Positions 1 through 10,027 of a stretch of 64,000 nucleotides of DNA are shown here, piece by piece (position 1 is the stretch's first letter; the number at the start of each line of letters is the position of its first letter). The notes beneath the pieces were generated by a model. The model saw only the letters and a list, made by a program, of their open reading frames with translations, did not search any database and was not told where the DNA came from. This DNA is from Bacteroidaceae bacterium (lineage in GTDB: Bacteria > Bacteroidota > Bacteroidia > Bacteroidales > Bacteroidaceae), in contig JAEESE010000004.1 of assembly GCA_016286165.1 (NCBI GenBank), forward strand, positions 62,001 to 126,000, written 5' to 3'. The position numbers and the translations under genes were made by a program.

Positions 1-2941
1 CGCGCTCGGCATACAGGTCCTTGAACTCATCGTTCTTCAGTTCCTTGACAGCCTCGGCAAGTATCTTCTGGTATGTCTCATAACCCAAATCGGCAATAAA
101 ACCGCTCTGCTCGGCACCCAGCAGGTTGCCCGCCCCACGGATGTCGAGGTCCTGCATGGCTATATGTATGCCGCTGCCCAGGTCGGAGAAGTTCTCGATG
201 GCCTGCAAACGCCGACGGCTCTCCTGCGGCAAGGCTCCCAAGGGGGGCGCCAATAGGTAGCAGAAGGCTTTCTTATTGCTACGTCCTACGCGTCCGCGCA
301 TCTGATGCAGATCGCTGAGGCCGAAGTTGTGGGCATTGCAGATGATTATGGTGTTGGCGTTGGGGATATCCAAGCCGCTCTCGATGATAGTGGTAGAAAT
401 GAGGACATCGTAATCGTATGTGGCAAAGGACATTATTGTGCGTTCCAAATCCTCGGGGTGCATCTGTCCATGGCCTACAGCCACGCGGGCATCGGGCACG
501 TACTTGTGCACCAGCTGTTCCAGTTCGGGCAGGCCCGAAATGCGGTTGTTGACGATGAAGACCTGCCCGTTGCGGCTCATCTCGAAGTTGATGGCTTCGG
601 CAATGACCTCAGGCGAGAAGGTGTGCACCTCGGTTTGGATGGGATAGCGGTTGGGCGGAGGCGTCTGGATGACGCTGAGGTCGCGCGCGCCCATGAGCGA
701 GAACTGGAGTGTGCGGGGAATGGGGGTGGCCGTCAGGGTGAGCGTGTCTACGTTCACCTTCATCTGGCGCAACTTCTCTTTAGTGGCTACGCCGAACTTC
801 TGTTCCTCGTCGATGATGAGCAGTCCTAAGTCCTTGAACTTCACGTTCTTGCCGATGAGCTTGTGAGTGCCCACGAGAATGTCTATCTTGCCTGCCGCAA
901 GGTCGGCAAGCAACTCCTTGGTCTGCTTAGCCGTGCGTGCTCGGGTGAGATAATCCACGCGCACGGGGAGGTTCTTCAACCTGTCGGAGAAAGTATTGAA
1001 ATGCTGGTAGGCAAGCACCGTGGTAGGTACCAGTACGGCTGTCTGCTTGCCGTCGACAGCTGCCTTGAAAGCGGCGCGCACGGCCACCTCGGTCTTGCCG
1101 AAACCTACGTCGCCGCATACCAGGCGGTCCATAGGGCGGGAGCGTTCCATATCGGCTTTCACGTCGGTTGTAGCCTTCAGCTGATCGGGCGTGTCCTCGT
1201 AGATGAAGCTGGCCTCGAGCTCGTGCTGCAGGTAGCTGTCGGGCGAGAACTTGAAGCCTTTCTCCTCCAAGCGGCGACTGTACAACTTGATGAGGTCGCG
1301 TGCTATGTCCTTGATTTTCTTCTTCGTGCGCTCCTTCATCCGTTCCCAGGCGCCCGTGCCAAGGCGGCTGATACGGGGTGGCTCGCCATCCTTGCCCTTG
1401 TACTTCGACACCTTGTGCAGGGCATGGATAGACACGTAGACGACATCGTCGTGCTCGTAGGTGATCTTAATCATCTCCTGCATGGCTCCGTCAGGCTGGG
1501 GCACGCGCACGAGGCCGCCAAAGCGTCCGATGCCGTGGTCCACATGCACCACGAAGTCGCCCACCTGGAACTCGCGCAACTCCTTCAACGACAGAGCCAC
1601 CTTGCCCGAACGAGCCCGCTCGCTCCGCAGGTGATACTTGTGGAAGCGGTCGAATATCTGATGGTCGGTGAACAGGCATATCTTCAAGTCGTTGTCGGCA
1701 AAGCCCTCATGGAGAGTCTTGGAAACGGGCGTGAAGACGATGTCCCCCTCGCTCTCGAAGATAGCCTTCAAGCGGTCGGTCTGCTTAGATGAGTCGGCTA
1801 AGATATATAATCTGTACCCGCGCGCGAGATAGTCGGCAAAGGTCGATGCCACGAGGTCGAAGTTCTTGTGGAATATAGGCTGAGGGGTGATGGAGAAATT
1901 GAGTGTAGAGGGGCTCGTTTCGCTCGAGGCAGGCCGCAGTTCGATGTGTCGGAAGGCGGAGAAACCGTGCTCGAAAGTAGGAGCGTCGATGAGCAACGTT
2001 TCCTTTTGCAGGACGGGCGGTTCGTCGCGCGAAACGGCGCTTTCTCGTTGGCTTGCGGCCTGTGTTATCTGCGCCTGCTGACTGAAGCCTTCATCCCAAA
2101 TCTGTCCTATACGCTCAGCAATATACACGAGGTTGCTACTCACGATGATGATGTTCGGCGGCAGGAGTTCTGTAACGGGAATGAGAGTGGAACCGGCACC
2201 GCTAAGTTCGGGCACCAAGGTCACCGCTTCGCGTCGGCTGCGGCTAAGCTGGCTCTCCACTTCAAAGGTGCGGATACTGTCCACCTCGTCGCCGAAGAAA
2301 TCGATGCGATAAGGCAGTTCGTGCGAGAATGAATAGACGTCGATGAGCGAACCGCGAACGGCAAACTGACCGGGCTCGTAGACATAATCGGTGCGCTGGA
2401 AGCCGAACTCGAAAAGCGTCTGTTCGATGAACTTCAAGTCAACCTGCTCCCCTACCCTAATCTCCAGCGTGCGCTCGTCTAATGCCGTTTTCGACACTAC
2501 ACGCTCGGCAAGGGCCTCGGGATAAGCTACTATATAAGGTGTAGTGCGGCCTGAGGTAAAGCGCGCCAGCACCTCCGTGCGCAATATCTCGCTCGAGGAA
2601 TCGCGCTGCCCGAACTTCACCGCCCTGCGAAACGACGACGGGAAATACAGCACCTGCTCCTCGCCCATCACCTGCACCAGGTCGTGGTAGAAATAACCCG
2701 CCGATTCCTCATCGTCGAGCACGAAAAGAACAGGAGCAAAGCCGCCGCCCGTTGCGCTCTGGGCCGAAGAGGCAAGATGATCTGTCTGCGCCTGATAGGC
2801 TGCTGCAAAAGCCATGGCGGCTGCGCTGCCGTGCAAACCTGAGAGCACGACACGGCGCCGGCGTTCGTCTGCGAGCACACGCCGAAGAGCTCTAACCTGC
2901 GGATGGCGGGCATAGAGCTTCTGTAATTCTTGTATCTCCAT
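1..2941 (-). CDS. mfd: Transcription-repair coupling factor Mfd (3' end outside window)
   Basis: About 980 codons are open on the minus strand from an ATG at 2941 to the window edge; full Mfd is roughly 1,100-1,150 residues, so only the C-terminal part is missing. The order is UvrB-like N-terminal region, RNA-polymerase-interaction segment ([17 protein letters not shown]), then a superfamily 2 translocase with Walker [10 protein letters not shown] near residue 610, the DEEQ box near 710, TATPIPRTL, and the QMRGRVGRS motif. Mfd is known to push stalled RNA polymerase off damaged DNA and recruit UvrA. A -7 box TATCTTTG lies at 2963-2970 on the minus strand, with a 7-bp tandem repeat just upstream of it. 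Confidence 0.97.
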   Translation of the reverse strand, partial: MEIQELQKLYARHPQVRALRRVLADERRRRVVLSGLHGSAAAMAFAAAYQAQTDHLASSAQSATGGGFAPVLFVLDDEESAGYFYHDLVQVMGEEQVLYFPSSFRRAVKFGQRDSSSEILRTEVLARFTSGRTTPYIVAYPEALAERVVSKTALDERTLEIRVGEQVDLKFIEQTLFEFGFQRTDYVYEPGQFAVRGSLIDVYSFSHELPYRIDFFGDEVDSIRTFEVESQLSRSRREAVTLVPELSGAGSTLIPVTELLPPNIIIVSSNLVYIAERIGQIWDEGFSQQAQITQAASQRESAVSRDEPPVLQKETLLIDAPTFEHGFSAFRHIELRPASSETSPSTLNFSITPQPIFHKNFDLVASTFADYLARGYRLYILADSSKQTDRLKAIFESEGDIVFTPVSKTLHEGFADNDLKICLFTDHQIFDRFHKYHLRSERARSGKVALSLKELREFQVGDFVVHVDHGIGRFGGLVRVPQPDGAMQEMIKITYEHDDVVYVSIHALHKVSKYKGKDGEPPRISRLGTGAWERMKERTKKKIKDIARDLIKLYSRRLEEKGFKFSPDSYLQHELEASFIYEDTPDQLKATTDVKADMERSRPMDRLVCGDVGFGKTEVAVRAAFKAAVDGKQTAVLVPTTVLAYQHFNTFSDRLKNLPVRVDYLTRARTAKQTKELLADLAAGKIDILVGTHKLIGKNVKFKDLGLLIIDEEQKFGVATKEKLRQMKVNVDTLTLTATPIPRTLQFSLMGARDLSVIQTPPPNRYPIQTEVHTFSPEVIAEAINFEMSRNGQVFIVNNRISGLPELEQLVHKYVPDARVAVGHGQMHPEDLERTIMSFATYDYDVLISTTIIESGLDIPNANTIIICNAHNFGLSDLHQMRGRVGRSNKKAFCYLLAPPLGALPQESRRRLQAIENFSDLGSGIHIAMQDLDIRGAGNLLGAEQSGFIADLGYETYQKILAEAVKELKNDEFKDLYAER

Positions 2942-2976
2942 AAAGGATTAAAATATCAGGTGCAAAGATAGGAAAA

Positions 2977-3004
2977 GATTAGAGATTAGAGATTAAAGAT
3001 TAAA
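2977..3004. repeat. 7-bp tandem repeat (4 units) upstream of mfd
   Basis: Four consecutive heptamers (GATTAGA x2, GATTAAA x2) followed by a T run. It lies just upstream of the mfd -7 box, where the -33 element would be expected. The same arrangement occurs upstream of AMP nucleosidase, menA and the variable-protein operon in this window. Confidence 0.85.
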
Positions 3005-3108
3005 GTTTTTTTCGTCTTCACGCTATTTATTGTACCCCATACAGCAGCCTTCGGTCATTTCCGGTGTACGAATAAGTGAGCGAAAAGCAAAGAAATGGGC
3101 ATTTTCCT

Positions 3109-3138
3109 TTTGCCTTCGGGAAAAAAAACGTAATTTTG
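3109..3138 (+). promoter_or_regulatory. Predicted Bacteroidetes-type promoter for the GH30 gene
   Basis: TTTG at 3109-3112, an 18-bp spacer and TAATTTTG at 3131-3138 fit the known Bacteroidetes pattern TTTG-N19-21-TAnnTTTG apart from a slightly short spacer. The coding start is 54 bp downstream. Confidence 0.55.
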
Positions 3139-3191
3139 CAGCACAGAGTTCCACAAGGGGCTTTCGTGCGACAACAATAATATGATGAGAT

Positions 3192-5705
3192 ATGAATTGC
3201 CTTAAACATAAACGTCTGTTCCTTACACTCTTGGGCTTGGTCGTAGTTATTACCGCCATGGCTCAGACGAGTTTTACTGAACCCACGACTTTGTTCGTGA
3301 TGCACAGCAGCGGCAACCATCTGAAGATGGCGAGCGACTACAGCGGACAGCTGGAGGCTGCCAATGCCGCCAATGCCCAGAAGATGACCATAGTGCCCGA
3401 CGGCAATGGCTACTATTACATCCGAACGGCTACGGGCAAGCGCTACCTGTCGAAGGTCAACACATGGAATACGTCGTTTGTCACCGACTCAGCCACGGAC
3501 AATGCCAGATTCACGTTTGAGCAGGCTCAGGGAGCTTATATCCGCATACGCTGCAAGGGCAACGGGCAATGCATAGGAACCGACAGCAACGATGCCGGCA
3601 CCAAGGTGTTTTCCGACAAGAACGGCTCAGACATGAAGCACTTCTGGTTCTTCAGCGAAAAGGCAAACGGCACCATACCTGTCGACACGCTCTCGTATGC
3701 CGTATTCCCCTCGATAGTACGTCAGAAGTTCGACGGATGGGGCGTCTCGCTATGCTGGTGGGCCGGCCAATGCGGGAAATGGACAGACAAGAAGATTGAT
3801 GAAATAGTGACGTGGATGACCAGTCCTACGGGCTTGAACTACAAATATTTCCGCTACAATATCGGCGGCGGCGACGACCCCGAGAACAAGAACTGCACAC
3901 CTCACCACATGGGCAGCGGCAAAGGTCTGCGGGCTGAGATGGAGGGCTTCAAGGATTTCTCGGGCGACGAATACCATTGGGACCGCGATGAGGCTCAGCG
4001 CAAGATTATGCTGAAGATACGCGAGAAGCGTCCCGATGCCGTGTTCGAGGCGTTCAGCAATTCATGCCCGTACTACATGACCTATAGCGGCTGCGTGAGC
4101 GGAAATGCCGACGGCGGCAAGGACAACCTGAAGCCCGAGTACTACGAGGAGTTTGCCCACTATCTGGTAGACGTTTGCAAACATTACAAAGATGAATACG
4201 GAATAGAGTTCAAGACGCTGGAACCGTTCAACGAGTCGGTAACAGGTTTCTGGTTCGCCAACGGTCCGCAAGAGGGCTGCCACTTCGACTACGCCTCGCA
4301 GGTGAAGTTCATTAAGGTACTGAAGCCAATTCTCGACGAGGCGGGACTATCGACCGTAATCTCGGCATCCGATGAGACAAACGTGGGGTTGGCCGTAAAC
4401 GGTTACAAAGCCTACAAGCAGGGTGGTGTGCTCTCGAAGATAGGACAATGGAACACGCACACATATTCAGGCAGCAATGCCGACCGCGTGCACATGGCGT
4501 TCCTGGCTCATCAGGACAATATTCCGCTATGGATGAGCGAAGTAGGAGCCGGCGGCAACGGCATAGGCGGCAATCTGAGCCTGACGCAGAAACTGTTCGA
4601 CGATATGCGTTATCTGCAGCCCGAGACGTGGATCGACTGGCAGTATATGGAAGAAGCTAACGACCAATGGTGCACCATCCGGGGCAGTTTCAAAGAGCAG
4701 ACCTACTCCAAGGTGAAGAACTTCTACGTGCGGCAGCAATGTTCACGCTTCATCAAGAGCGGCTACAATATCGTAGCGTCGCTCAACGACCAGTCGCTGG
4801 CCGCCATGAACGAGGCTCAGGACACGCTCGTGCTGGTACTGCTGAACGAGGGCAGCCTGGCCTATCACCACGTAGATCTGTCGCAGTTTGCCGGCATGCC
4901 CAATGCCAGCGCCGTCAAAGCCTATCGCACATCGTCGACAGAAAACCTGAAGAGCGTGAGGGACTTCAAGCTCGAGGACTTCTCGCTACTGGTCAAGCTC
5001 CCCACACAGAGCATCACAACGCTCGTTCTGCCCGTGGGCGGCATCACAACCGGAGAGCAGTTTGAGGAAGATATGGAATACATCATAGTGCCGCGCCACA
5101 ACCTGACCGCAGCCCTAACGGCTGCAGCAAACGGAGCGGTGACCATAGAGAACACCACGTATGGCGAGAATCAGCGCTGGAAACTCAAAGCGGCCGACGG
5201 CTCTACATTAAACAGCACAGGGCCCTTCGTCCTCGAAAATGCCAACGGCCAGCGACTGACATCTTTCCGAGCATCCGGTTCGTCGAAACTTACAGCACAG
5301 ACCTCGACATCTTCTGAACAGCAGTTCTACGTTGATGCTATCGACCTACCCTACTGCAAGATATCTCCCGCCCGCCATCGCAGCTACGCCCTTGACCTCA
5401 ACAACGCCAACAGCAATGCGGGAACAACCGTATGCACTTGGCAATACACGGCCGACACAGATACGCCTACCCATCGTCAATGGATGCTCTGCCCGCTGCG
5501 TAGTGGTGGCGAAGAGACAGGCATCGGCGAACTTGCGGAGGAGACTAAGGAAACGCAAAATGCCGCCTGCGCAGACGGCGTATACGATCTGGCAGGCCGA
5601 TGTGTACTCATCGGAGCCCCCAGCGAGAGTGCCTGGCGGCAGTTGCCGCGCGGTATCTATGTGGTAAGCAAAAACGGCGAAAGGAGAGTTATTCAGAAAT
5701 ATTGA
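3192..5705 (+). CDS. Secreted GH30-family glycoside hydrolase with lectin-like domains
   Basis: 837 residues with a signal peptide (about 1-25, ending AMAQ). Residues 27-155 look like a beta-trefoil (fascin/ricin-like) domain. Residues 165-620 are the GH30 catalytic barrel (FDGWGVSLCWWAGQCGKW, FRYNIGGGDDP), with the predicted acid/base Glu348 in EPFNES and nucleophile Glu450 in LWMSEVG. Residues 630-770 resemble a second beta-trefoil. The C-terminus (VYDLAGRCV...LPRGIYVVSKNG) resembles PorSS sorting domains of Bacteroidetes. GH30 members cleave beta-1,6-galactan, beta-1,6-glucan or xylan; the subfamily and substrate cannot be fixed here. It is flanked by unrelated genes, with no SusCD pair. 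Confidence 0.88.
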   Translation: MNCLKHKRLFLTLLGLVVVITAMAQTSFTEPTTLFVMHSSGNHLKMASDYSGQLEAANAANAQKMTIVPDGNGYYYIRTATGKRYLSKVNTWNTSFVTDSATDNARFTFEQAQGAYIRIRCKGNGQCIGTDSNDAGTKVFSDKNGSDMKHFWFFSEKANGTIPVDTLSYAVFPSIVRQKFDGWGVSLCWWAGQCGKWTDKKIDEIVTWMTSPTGLNYKYFRYNIGGGDDPENKNCTPHHMGSGKGLRAEMEGFKDFSGDEYHWDRDEAQRKIMLKIREKRPDAVFEAFSNSCPYYMTYSGCVSGNADGGKDNLKPEYYEEFAHYLVDVCKHYKDEYGIEFKTLEPFNESVTGFWFANGPQEGCHFDYASQVKFIKVLKPILDEAGLSTVISASDETNVGLAVNGYKAYKQGGVLSKIGQWNTHTYSGSNADRVHMAFLAHQDNIPLWMSEVGAGGNGIGGNLSLTQKLFDDMRYLQPETWIDWQYMEEANDQWCTIRGSFKEQTYSKVKNFYVRQQCSRFIKSGYNIVASLNDQSLAAMNEAQDTLVLVLLNEGSLAYHHVDLSQFAGMPNASAVKAYRTSSTENLKSVRDFKLEDFSLLVKLPTQSITTLVLPVGGITTGEQFEEDMEYIIVPRHNLTAALTAAANGAVTIENTTYGENQRWKLKAADGSTLNSTGPFVLENANGQRLTSFRASGSSKLTAQTSTSSEQQFYVDAIDLPYCKISPARHRSYALDLNNANSNAGTTVCTWQYTADTDTPTHRQWMLCPLRSGGEETGIGELAEETKETQNAACADGVYDLAGRCVLIGAPSESAWRQLPRGIYVVSKNGERRVIQKY

Positions 5706-5793
5706 TTTTTTCACGCCACAAATGGGTCACATCTTATACATTGCCGCATAAAGGGTAAACAAAGGCATTTATTAACCCTTATACATTACAACA

Positions 5794-6111
5794 ATGATAC
5801 TGACAACAACACCAACCATCGAGGGACATCCCGTACGCGAATACAAAGGCGTAGTAACTGGCGAAACCATCATCGGCGCCAACGTTTTCAAGGATTTCAT
5901 GGCCGGCCTCACCGACTTCTTCGGCGGTCGTAGCGGCTCATACGAGAAAGTGCTCATCGAAGCCAAAGACACGGCAATGAAGGAGATGATGCAACGAGCC
6001 ATGGCCATGGGCGCTAACGCTATCATAGGCATCGACATCGACTACGAGACCGTAGGGCAGTCGGGCTCCATGCTCATGGTATCCACCAGCGGCACCGCCG
6101 TGGTTCTCTGA
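5794..6111 (+). CDS. YbjQ/UPF0145 family protein
   Basis: A 105-residue protein matching the YbjQ (UPF0145) family along its length: TTTPTIEG at the N-terminus, the [16 protein letters not shown] segment, and [17 protein letters not shown] near the C-terminus. Members are small cytosolic pentameric or decameric proteins sometimes called heavy-metal-binding; their biochemical role is not established. It is 88 bp after the GH30 gene and is followed by a clear intrinsic terminator, so it ends this transcription unit. Confidence 0.9.
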   Translation: MILTTTPTIEGHPVREYKGVVTGETIIGANVFKDFMAGLTDFFGGRSGSYEKVLIEAKDTAMKEMMQRAMAMGANAIIGIDIDYETVGQSGSMLMVSTSGTAVVL

Positions 6112-6161
6112 ACAAAGAGCGGTTGCTGAGAGCTCGCCCCGACCTCGGCAAATAACCCATA

Positions 6162-6195
6162 AGCCAGCCTCGCCTCTATGTGAGGTTGGCTTTTT
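6162..6195 (+). terminator. Intrinsic terminator after the ybjQ-like gene
   Basis: Stem arms AGCCAGCCTC and GTGAGGTTGGCT (one G-T pair, one bulge) are followed by TTTTT. Confidence 0.8.
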
Positions 6196-6322
6196 GTATG
6201 CTTTCTATGTCATCGCTTTATCTTTTTATCCGCTTTTCCGTTATTTTTTCGCCCTTTTTCTTTTCTCTTTTCTCTATTATACCTACCTTTGCACCAAGAA
6301 AACTAACAACTAAAGTCCCCCC

Positions 6323-7072
6323 ATGCAAACAGATTGCATCGTAATCATTCCCACGTATAATGAGCGCGAGAATATCGAGAACATAATACGCGCCGTAACA
6401 AGCCTCAAAGAACATACTTTCAACATCCTCGTCATCGACGACGGCTCGCCCGACGGCACCGCCGAGATTGTGCGCGGGCTGATGAACGGAGAACTCAACG
6501 GACGAGTGTTCCTCGTTGAGCGCGAAGGCAAGCTGGGCTTGGGCACGGCATATATCGCCGGTTTCAAATGGGCTCTGGACCACGGATACGAATACATCTT
6601 CGAGATGGATGCCGACTTCAGTCACGCACCTGCCGACCTGCCGCGACTGCTGGCAGCATGCAAGGACGAAGGCTACGATATGTCCATCGGTTCGCGCTAC
6701 ATCACGGGCGTCAACGTTGTCAACTGGCCTATGAGCCGCGTACTGATGTCCTATTTCGCATCGAAATATGTCCGCCTCATCACGGGACTTGACATTCACG
6801 ACACTACCGCAGGCTTCGTCTGCTACCGCCGGCGCGTGCTCGAGACGATTGACCTCGACGCCGTGCGCTTCAAGGGCTACGCTTTCCAGATCGAGATGAA
6901 GTTCACAGCCTCGAAGTGCGGATTCAAGATCAAAGAAGTGCCGGTAGTGTTCGTAAACCGAGAGCTGGGCACAAGCAAGATGTCCGGCGGCATCTTCTCC
7001 GAAGCAGCCTTCGGCGTAATACGCCTACGCTGGGACGGATGGTTCAAGCACTATCCAAAATACAAGGAATAA
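6323..7072 (+). CDS. Polyprenol-phosphate mannosyltransferase-like GT2 glycosyltransferase
   Basis: 249 residues of the GT2 (GT-A) family closest to Dpm1-type dolichol/polyprenol-phosphate mannose synthases: IIPTYNERENIENII at the N-terminus, LVIDDGSPDGTAEIV, and the metal-binding EMDADFSH motif. ISIGSRYITG-type sequence and the late RELGTSKMSGGIF segment follow. No transmembrane domain is fused, so it is a cytosolic, membrane-associated enzyme that would charge a lipid carrier with a hexose for later transfer to glycoproteins or glycolipids. A -7 box TACCTTTG is at 6284-6291 and a strong terminator follows, so it looks monocistronic. Confidence 0.9.
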   Translation: MQTDCIVIIPTYNERENIENIIRAVTSLKEHTFNILVIDDGSPDGTAEIVRGLMNGELNGRVFLVEREGKLGLGTAYIAGFKWALDHGYEYIFEMDADFSHAPADLPRLLAACKDEGYDMSIGSRYITGVNVVNWPMSRVLMSYFASKYVRLITGLDIHDTTAGFVCYRRRVLETIDLDAVRFKGYAFQIEMKFTASKCGFKIKEVPVVFVNRELGTSKMSGGIFSEAAFGVIRLRWDGWFKHYPKYKE

Positions 7073-7084
7073 ATCACAAGCGTG

Positions 7085-7127
7085 CACCCTCGTCTGCTCC
7101 CACACGGGCTGCCGAGGGTGTTTTTTT
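7085..7127 (+). terminator. Intrinsic terminator after the GT2 gene
   Basis: Arms CACCCTCG (7085-7092) and CGAGGGTG (7113-7120) pair perfectly and are followed by seven T. Confidence 0.9.
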
Positions 7128-7141
7128 GCACATAAAGCCTC

Positions 7142-8473
7142 ATGGCAGATTCAACACGTTTCCACGACATAACCTACGTCAACGACGGGCATATCCGCCG
7201 GGCAGACATCATTGTAGAGGACGGCATCATAACCAGTATCACCGACAAGGAAGAACTGGCTAATGCCGAAGGCATAGACCGTCTGCTTTTGCCGGGAGTA
7301 ATAGATGACCACGTTCATACGCGCGAGCCGGGCCTGACACACAAAGGCGACCTCTGCAGCGAGACGCGCGCCGCTGCTGCCGGCGGCGTGACGTCTGTTA
7401 TGGATATGCCTAACGTAGTGCCTCAGACCACGTCGCTCGAGGCTCTCCGCGAGCGTCAGGCCATGGGCGCTGCACACGCCTTCGTCAACTACGCGTTCCA
7501 CTTCGGCGCCACAAACAGCAATGCTCACCTACTGCCACAGCTCGACACCACGCGCGTGCCGGCCGTGAAGCTGTTCATGGGAAGTTCTACAGGAGGCATG
7601 CTCGTGGACCATGGCGATGCCCTTCGCGCCGTATTCGAGCGCTCACCGCTGCCCATCATGGTGCATTGCGAGGACTCTGCCATCATAGCACAGAACATGC
7701 AACGCGCCAAGCAACTCTCCGGCGACGACCCCGACGTCGTTCATCATCCCGAGATTCGCAGCCGCGAAGCCTGCATAGCATCATCAACCCTCGCCGTGCA
7801 GCTGGCTCGCGAAACGGGCGCACGCCTTCATATAGCACATATTACTACTAAAGAGGAACTTAACTTACAGTCCGTCGCCGAAGGCGGAACTGCAGCCGTA
7901 ACGCTCGAAGCCTGCCTGCCGCATCTGCTCTTTACTTCCGACGACTATGCCAGCCTTGGCACTCGTATCAAATGCAATCCCGCCGTGAAAACGGCTGAGG
8001 ACCGCAACGCGTTGCGCCAGGCGCTTGCCGACGGACGTATATTCGTAGTGGCTACCGACCATGCGCCTCATCTCCTGAGCGAGAAACAGGGCGGTTGCGC
8101 CCGTGCCGCCTCGGGAATGCCAATGGTTCAATTCTCGCTCATCGCTATGCTCCAGCTTGTCGACGAAGGCGTTGTCACCCTGCCGCGTCTTGCAGAACTG
8201 ATGTGCCATAATCCGGCACGCCTCTTTGCCATCGAAGGCCGCGGCTTCATTCGCGAAGGCATGAAGGCAGACCTGGCACTCGTCAGGCGCAGACCTTGGA
8301 CGCTTACTGCCGATGATGTGGTAAGCCGCTGCGGATGGAGCCCGCTCGAAGGTCGCCGTTTCAACTGGCGCGTAGAACAGACCTACTGCAACGGGCGCCT
8401 CATCTACGACAAAGGCGCGTTCGCCGAAACCAACGAACACGCCTGTGCCTTAACGTTCAGCGCCCGGCGCTGA
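7142..8473 (+). CDS. pyrC: Dihydroorotase
   Basis: 443 residues of the amidohydrolase superfamily. The metal-binding DDHVHTREPGLTHKGD motif is near residue 60 and KLFMGSSTGGM near 140 carries a Lys at the usual carboxylated position. Further ligand regions are MVHCEDS, LHIAHITT and the catalytic Asp in VATDHAPH near residue 305. It cyclises carbamoyl-aspartate to dihydroorotate in pyrimidine synthesis. Length and motifs suit the long multifunctional-complex type common in Bacteroidetes. The gene starts 14 bp after the preceding terminator. Its own 3' end forms a hairpin with the following T run. Confidence 0.93.
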   Translation: MADSTRFHDITYVNDGHIRRADIIVEDGIITSITDKEELANAEGIDRLLLPGVIDDHVHTREPGLTHKGDLCSETRAAAAGGVTSVMDMPNVVPQTTSLEALRERQAMGAAHAFVNYAFHFGATNSNAHLLPQLDTTRVPAVKLFMGSSTGGMLVDHGDALRAVFERSPLPIMVHCEDSAIIAQNMQRAKQLSGDDPDVVHHPEIRSREACIASSTLAVQLARETGARLHIAHITTKEELNLQSVAEGGTAAVTLEACLPHLLFTSDDYASLGTRIKCNPAVKTAEDRNALRQALADGRIFVVATDHAPHLLSEKQGGCARAASGMPMVQFSLIAMLQLVDEGVVTLPRLAELMCHNPARLFAIEGRGFIREGMKADLALVRRRPWTLTADDVVSRCGWSPLEGRRFNWRVEQTYCNGRLIYDKGAFAETNEHACALTFSARR

Positions 8474-8482
8474 GCGTTTTAT
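8452..8482 (+). terminator. Hairpin overlapping the end of pyrC
   Basis: Arms AACGTTCAGCGC and GCGCTGAGCGTT (11 of 12 paired) are followed by TTTTAT. The TGA stop codon of pyrC lies within the right arm. It separates the convergent pyrC and DUF4369 genes. Confidence 0.65.
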
Positions 8483-8483
8483 G

Positions 8484-9218
8484 TTACTCACCTAAACTTT
8501 TGTCACTCTCCTTCTCAGCGTTCTCGCGAGCCATTCGCACGAAGTCCTGGACGTAGGCATTTGCCTTGAATTCGTCCGAGGCCAACGTGATGATTTCCTC
8601 TATCTGTGGCGTGAGGTAAGGATAAGGGAAGCTGCTCGTGGCTATCATAAAAACGCCCGGGCCCAAGATATCGTTCATGTGAGCCTTAATGAACTTAGTC
8701 ACCAAAGCATCGCTCTGAGCTCCGAGCACGGCAGCTTCACTATTGAGCTGTGCAAGAATCTCATCATGATCCAAGCCCTCGAGAATCATCTGACTCTCGC
8801 GATGAGGAAGTTCGGATAGCTGAGCATCTATCTCACGTTTCTGACGGATGAAAGCATAAAGAGAATCGTTGAGCGCCGTGCCGGATACCCGGTTCTCGTC
8901 CTCGCCGAGACTGATTGTCACGGTTCCGCCGTCGAGCACCACGGGCATCACGCTCTCGTCGCCCAAAAACAGGCTGGCCATGACTACTGAATCAGCCGGA
9001 ACATTGAACGAGAAACGCCCGTGAATGACGCGCGAGGAATCCAATGCCACCATGTCGCCACCCGAATATACGCGAAGCGAAAGCAGGCGGCCCTCCAAGG
9101 CCGGGATTGTGGTGGTGCCTTCTACGGCAACAGGCTTCTTGCATCCGGCAAGCAACGAGGTCACAACCGCTGCCGCCACTACAACTACGCTTACTGAAAG
9201 ATACTTGATTCTATTCAT
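8484..9218 (-). CDS. DUF4369-type lipoprotein
   Basis: 244 residues beginning with a long hydrophobic signal ending in the lipobox LLAGC, so a lipoprotein. Residues about 35-130 (beta-rich, LEGRLLSLRVYSGGDMVALDSS...GRFSFNVPADS) match the DUF4369 domain that normally sits at the N-terminus of Bacteroidetes TlpA-like disulfide reductases. The rest is helical and contains no CxxC, so the thioredoxin domain is absent. A substrate-binding or stress role is possible but unproven. It follows plsC by 13 bp on the same strand, suggesting co-transcription. Confidence 0.75.
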   Translation of the reverse strand: MNRIKYLSVSVVVVAAAVVTSLLAGCKKPVAVEGTTTIPALEGRLLSLRVYSGGDMVALDSSRVIHGRFSFNVPADSVVMASLFLGDESVMPVVLDGGTVTISLGEDENRVSGTALNDSLYAFIRQKREIDAQLSELPHRESQMILEGLDHDEILAQLNSEAAVLGAQSDALVTKFIKAHMNDILGPGVFMIATSSFPYPYLTPQIEEIITLASDEFKANAYVQDFVRMARENAEKESDKSLGE

Positions 9219-9231
9219 TACTTTCTATTGA

Positions 9232-9978
9232 TTATTCTTTTGTTGCTTTATACTTCTTGTCCAAAGCCGATTCTACGATGTCATGGGCCTCTGTCATCAC
9301 GGCACGCTCGTCGCGCCAGTCCCCTGAAGGAGGTGCTATCGGCTCGTGGATAGTGAGGCTCAGACGATGCCAGTTCACGAAATTAAACCCTCGCTTACGC
9401 GAAAGCACTTCATACGAGCCGTTGATTGTTACGGGCAGCAACGGCAACTGTAACTCATCGGCAAGCTGGAAGGCTCCGCGCTTGAAGGGACGCATACGGC
9501 CGTCCATCGTGCGAGCTCCCTCGGGGAACACCACCAACGATATGCCTTCGCGCAACACCTGGCGAGCCCTGTCGTGTGTAGCCTGCATAGCCTTGGGACC
9601 GCCATGTTGGTCTACGAAGATGAAACCGGCGCTCTCGCAAGCCTTGCCCACAAGCGGCATATTGCGCAACTCCGACTTCATCATCCACTTGAAATGGCGA
9701 CCAAGGAAGCCGTAGATAAGGAAGATATCGAATGCGCCCTGATGGTTGGGCACGATGACAAAGCTCTGACCTTCAGCCAGATGCTCGCGGCCCTCAATCT
9801 TAACAGGCAGCAGAAGCAGACGAATGAAGGCTCGCGACCACAGACGACCAGGCCAATAGCTCCACCACGAGGCATTGAAAAGCGAGCAGCCTATGATGGT
9901 AGCCAAAGCCGTCAGCACCGTCAACACTATCAGTACTGGCGAGATGAGCAATTGGTATAGACGATATATCCACTTCAT
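9232..9978 (-). CDS. plsC: 1-acyl-sn-glycerol-3-phosphate acyltransferase
   Basis: 248 residues with an N-terminal membrane segment (about 8-30) and the LPLAT motifs: H79-QGAF-D84 (HX4D, catalytic), FPEGARTMDGR from 151 (acceptor phosphate binding), and LPVTINGSYEVL. PlsC converts lysophosphatidate to phosphatidate on the inner face of the cytoplasmic membrane. It lies between a small membrane protein gene upstream and the DUF4369 lipoprotein gene downstream, all on the minus strand. Confidence 0.92.
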   Translation of the reverse strand: MKWIYRLYQLLISPVLIVLTVLTALATIIGCSLFNASWWSYWPGRLWSRAFIRLLLLPVKIEGREHLAEGQSFVIVPNHQGAFDIFLIYGFLGRHFKWMMKSELRNMPLVGKACESAGFIFVDQHGGPKAMQATHDRARQVLREGISLVVFPEGARTMDGRMRPFKRGAFQLADELQLPLLPVTINGSYEVLSRKRGFNFVNWHRLSLTIHEPIAPPSGDWRDERAVMTEAHDIVESALDKKYKATKE

Positions 9979-10027
9979 AAAGCTTAATCTTTAATACAGA
10001 ACCGGTTGCCGGCTTTGCCAGCCTGTC

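Noticed and set aside
863..2332. Long plus-strand frames in the first 2.4 kb
   Set aside because: They are antisense to mfd, whose motifs on the minus strand are unambiguous.
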